5,853 nucleotides of DNA, taken from NCBI GenBank assembly GCA_009786275.1, contig WQTL01000343.1:1-5853 (forward strand). The letters run 5' to 3'. Source of the DNA: Bacillota bacterium (GTDB lineage Bacteria; Bacillota; Clostridia; Oscillospirales; Acutalibacteraceae). Both the position numbers and the translations under genes were made by a program. Positions 3,552-5,853 of this stretch are shown in pieces (position 1 is the stretch's first letter; every line of letters starts with the position of its first letter). The notes under the pieces were generated by a model. That model made no database searches. It was not told the origin of the DNA and saw nothing but the letters and a program-made list of their open reading frames with translations.

Positions 3552-5853
3552 TTACCACATCCAGATAAAGCCGAAGCCGATGAAGAATAGAACGTAGTGC
3601 CACCATGCGCCGTACCACTTGGCGTTGGTACCAAAGATACCTTTCGTAGACGTTGCCAGAAGATTCTTGTCATACGTACCATCTCCGTTCGAATCAACCA
3701 GCATTTCAATTTTCCCAGGAGTACCGCTGCCATCGTCTTTGATAACCGCCGACCCATAGGTGTTATTGATGTCATGAGAGCTAGCATATGTCGTTTCGCT
3801 GAACACTGTCAAGGTAGCATTCCCGCTCTGGCCATCTACCAAGGCTCCACCGCTATGAAATAGAAGAGTTGCGTCACCATCAGTTCGACCTTCAATTTTT
3901 ATCATATCCATTACCGTTGTATTGATCCCAAGGCTGGCTGTGAAATCGAACGAACCTTTGCCGGTAATCTCAATGCCTTTGCCTTTGGTGATAGCAATCT
4001 CGTCTGCTTGATCAGAATAGCCGGAGGCATAGATATCTTTGCTGATAACGGAAGCATCCACACCAGAATCGCTGGAGGTAAATGTGAAGGAATTGCTTTC
4101 AGGAACCACCAGAGAGATCGTTGCAGCCGTTGCTTGTCCGTCAACGGTTGCGTTCGGAAGAAGATACTCCGAAATCACCTGCATATCGCCCGTATATGTT
4201 CCAGTTGCACTGTTATAACGTAGAGTCTTTCCTTCGCTGTTCGTGATGGAAACGACGCTGCTTGCCGGAAAGCTCAATGTTGCACCCTGCACCGCAGGCG
4301 CGGCGCTTGGAGCGGTCAATACGAAATCATTGTTCGGTCCGTCGATGTCAATTCTATCATAGTTGTCAAAGTCAGTTTGGGCGTAAATCAGGAAGGCGTC
4401 TTCCGACAGCTCTGTTATCACACTGCTATAGTTGCTACTGACTGTGACAATAAAATCTCGGGTAGGATAACGGTTGTCATAGCAGATCAGCCTATGGCTC
4501 CCGTTGGCGTTCTGCGAATAGCCATTTACCACGATCGCGTGTCCGGATGTCCCCCCGTTTGCGTTATACCAATAATAACACAGAAGCATTGGAAGATTGC
4601 CTTCCTTCGCGGCATCGACCATTTGCTTCACCCCTGAAGCCCACTGTGTCGAACCATTGTTTTTATTATATCCCGTTCCGACCCAGAGTTTCGAGAGCTC
4701 CCAGGAGTTCTGATAATAATTGATTGCACTGCGTGCGGCGGCATTGAGGTACGGCGCACTCACGTCACGCAAATTCACTTTGTTCGTGCCATAGTTTTTC
4801 TTGATGTCTACCTTGCCCTGCTTATCCAGAATTGAGGTAACGGCCATCCCATAGCAGGAGCCGCCCCAATTTTTGTTTCGATCATCTTGCATAGCATTGA
4901 CTACGCTCTGTGCAGCACCAGGATAAAGCTTCCAGGCGTAGTCAGCAAGCTTATTGAAATCGCTGTCGGTCATCACTTTCTTGCAGCCATCTTCTGTAGC
5001 GCTATGCCCGAAGAAGTCGCGATGGCTGTTTACGAACCCATATCGTTCATTGGTCGAAAGCGGACCCGCCGAAGGCTTGTTTGAGTCCGGCGCATTCCAC
5101 TGCGCATAAATCGTTTGATTGCCCATCATGGCTGTGGCGCTTGTCACCTGTGTGCCGCCAGTTGCCGCCGTAAACCAACCTTTGAAAGAATAACCTGGTG
5201 TGGGGTGCGACGGCGTAGGCAGCGCACCCATAGCCGGATTTGTCCATTGGGCGTAAATCGTTTCAGTTTGCTCAGGGGTGTAGCTTTCTCCCGCGTTCGC
5301 GCGTTTCATGCCGCCGCTTGCAGCTGTAAACCAGCCATTGCATGTGCATGAAACAATTTTAGTGTTAGATGGTAACGCGTAGCCGCCGTTTACGCTGTAG
5401 GTGAGCGTATAGCTCTTTGTGGGTGTGGGCGTGGTCACGGCGCTCCCTACATTCACTGTTGCGTTTGCAGGAGATACACTGCCGCCGTTGGCATTATAGG
5501 TGATGGTGTATGTTGTGGTGGGTATTGCCGTCCACACCGCGTAGAGCGGCACCGTCGCACCGTTTGTGGATGTCAGATTTATTACGCTTTGCCCATCCGA
5601 ATAAACCACCGGGCCCGTGGCGCTGGTTGCCCAGCCAGCGAAGGTGTAGCCCGTTTTGGAAAAGCCGTTGCTGGTCAAGTTTTTTGCTACGCCGTAAGTG
5701 TGGGAAGAACTTGCCGTTGTCCCCGTGCCGCCGTTGGCATTGTAGGAGACCGTGTAGGTTGTTGCGGCGGGAACATTCCATTGCGCATAAATAGTCTGGT
5801 TGCCTGTCATAACCGTGCTGCTTGTTACCTGTGTGCCGCCGCTGGCTGCCGTA
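3552..5853 (-). CDS. Surface protein with InlB repeats and papain-like cysteine peptidase domain (5' end missing)
   Basis: The reading frame stays open to the right edge, so 766 C-terminal residues are visible and the true start and signal peptide lie outside; the in-frame ATG at 5808-5810 falls inside a repeat and is not the start. Order of parts: end of one InlB-type (Listeria-Bacteroides) repeat, three more units (5094-5762), then a papain-like fold domain (about 4341-5063). This domain has G-G-S-C-Y-G-M-A with the predicted nucleophile Cys at 4854-4856, S-G-H-A-I-V-V-N-G with His at 4539-4541, and C-Y-D-N-R-Y-P with Asp/Asn at 4473-4478. A beta-rich, Ser/Thr/Val-rich region follows, then D-S-N-G-D-G-T-Y-D, a calcium-loop-like motif. 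The last 22 residues (3555-3620) are an aromatic hydrophobic segment with no LPxTG, probably a membrane anchor. It likely acts outside the cell as a peptidase or adhesin. The triad looks complete; substrate is unknown. Confidence 0.9.
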   Translation of the reverse strand, partial: TAASGGTQVTSSTVMTGNQTIYAQWNVPAATTYTVSYNANGGTGTTASSSHTYGVAKNLTSNGFSKTGYTFAGWATSATGPVVYSDGQSVINLTSTNGATVPLYAVWTAIPTTTYTITYNANGGSVSPANATVNVGSAVTTPTPTKSYTLTYSVNGGYALPSNTKIVSCTCNGWFTAASGGMKRANAGESYTPEQTETIYAQWTNPAMGALPTPSHPTPGYSFKGWFTAATGGTQVTSATAMMGNQTIYAQWNAPDSNKPSAGPLSTNERYGFVNSHRDFFGHSATEDGCKKVMTDSDFNKLADYAWKLYPGAAQSVVNAMQDDRNKNWGGSCYGMAVTSILDKQGKVDIKKNYGTNKVNLRDVSAPYLNAAARSAINYYQNSWELSKLWVGTGYNKNNGSTQWASGVKQMVDAAKEGNLPMLLCYYWYNANGGTSGHAIVVNGYSQNANGSHRLICYDNRYPTRDFIVTVSSNYSSVITELSEDAFLIYAQTDFDNYDRIDIDGPNNDFVLTAPSAAPAVQGATLSFPASSVVSITNSEGKTLRYNSATGTYTGDMQVISEYLLPNATVDGQATAATISLVVPESNSFTFTSSDSGVDASVISKDIYASGYSDQADEIAITKGKGIEITGKGSFDFTASLGINTTVMDMIKIEGRTDGDATLLFHSGGALVDGQSGNATLTVFSETTYASSHDINNTYGSAVIKDDGSGTPGKIEMLVDSNGDGTYDKNLLATSTKGIFGTNAKWYGAWWHYVLFFIGFGFIWMW
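5094..5234 (-). repeat. Shortened InlB-type repeat unit
   Basis: This unit, next to the peptidase domain, begins at A-M-G-A-L-P-T-P and runs through G-Y-S-F-K-G-W-F to I-Y-A-Q-W-N. The usual opening strand (Y-T-V-x-Y-N-A-N-G-G) seen in the units at 5529-5762 and 5241-5519 is missing, so roughly 25 residues are absent without breaking the frame. This looks like an in-frame deletion or recombination between repeats, though it may be a natural short variant. Confidence 0.65.
5241..5519 (-). repeat. InlB-type repeat unit, enlarged
   Basis: This unit opens with T-Y-T-I-T-Y-N-A-N-G-G and ends with T-I-Y-A-Q-W-T. It is longer than its neighbour because a second strand-like block (S-Y-T-L-T-Y-S-V-N-G-G-Y) appears in the middle, followed by C-T-C-N-G-W-F. 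It could be a fusion of two units with the tail of the first lost. The two nearby cysteines are the only ones in the visible repeats. Confidence 0.65.
5529..5762 (-). repeat. InlB-type (Listeria-Bacteroides) repeat unit
   Basis: The unit runs from T-T-Y-T-V-S-Y-N-A-N-G-G through G-Y-T-F-A-G-W to L-Y-A-V-W-T, the standard opening, middle and closing marks of this beta-grasp-like repeat (PF09479 type). Such repeats usually form a stalk on exported proteins of Firmicutes. It is about 78 residues long, the normal size. Confidence 0.8.
5774..5853 (-). repeat. Direct repeat copy, matching 5093-5172
   Basis: The DNA of the repeat tail at 5774-5853 is closely similar to 5093-5172, mostly differing at scattered single bases, and the offset of 681 bases is a whole number of codons (227). 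Both encode T-A-A-x-G-G-T-Q-V-T-S-x-T followed by G-N-Q-T-I-Y-A-Q-W-N. The copy is cut by the window edge. It shows recent duplication, or gene conversion, of non-adjacent units. Confidence 0.75.

Noticed and set aside
2396..3787. 463-codon open frame on the minus strand
   Set aside because: It lies antisense to the coupled sigma-4/zinc-finger genes and crosses the terminator into the surface gene; its translation is low-complexity and shows no family motif. Long antisense frames are common opposite G+C-rich genes.
5808..5810. ATG as the start of the surface-protein gene
   Set aside because: The frame stays open upstream and encodes the first part of the same InlB repeat, so the gene begins outside the window.

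Overview
The window looks like part of a mobile-element or accessory region from a Clostridia-class Firmicute, probably a gut commensal of the Oscillospiraceae/Lachnospiraceae type. The grounds are a large serine recombinase of the clostridial transposon/ICE type, a TnpW-like small protein upstream of it, strong Shine-Dalgarno (SD) sites, a consensus sigma-A promoter, and a surface protein with InlB-type (Listeria-Bacteroides) repeats. Species cannot be told from the sequence alone.

Layout. Positions 1-1962 hold a minus-strand module: a 55-residue TnpW-like protein (1780-1947) followed by a 543-residue large serine recombinase (32-1663). Between them is a leader with an extended -10 box and a hairpin beside the recombinase SD site. 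Positions 1963-2135 are a compact divergent control region. It has an A/T tract, a consensus TTGACA-16-TATAAT plus-strand promoter, a possible overlapping minus-strand promoter, and a perfect inverted repeat (7-bp arms, half-site centres 21 bp apart) over the predicted transcription start. Positions 2136-3502 hold a translationally coupled plus-strand pair: a small sigma-70 region-4-like DNA-binding protein and a 288-residue protein with a C-terminal four-cysteine zinc finger (DUF6076/CGNR-like). A 12-bp perfect stem (3506-3535) lies between this pair and the next gene, which converges on it. Positions 3552-5853 hold the 3' part of a minus-strand gene for a large exported protein: InlB-type repeats, a papain-like cysteine peptidase-like domain, beta-rich spacer, a calcium-loop-like motif and an aromatic C-terminal membrane anchor. 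Its start lies beyond the right edge.

How the parts may work together (inference). The recombinase and TnpW belong to the mobility part of an integrated element. The sigma-region-4-like protein and its zinc-finger partner look like an element-borne regulatory or cargo operon whose promoter is placed so that one DNA-bound regulator could control both directions. The surface peptidase is either cargo or host sequence next to the insertion; its base composition looks less G+C-rich than the two modules to its left. No tRNA, rRNA, CRISPR array or IS element was seen.
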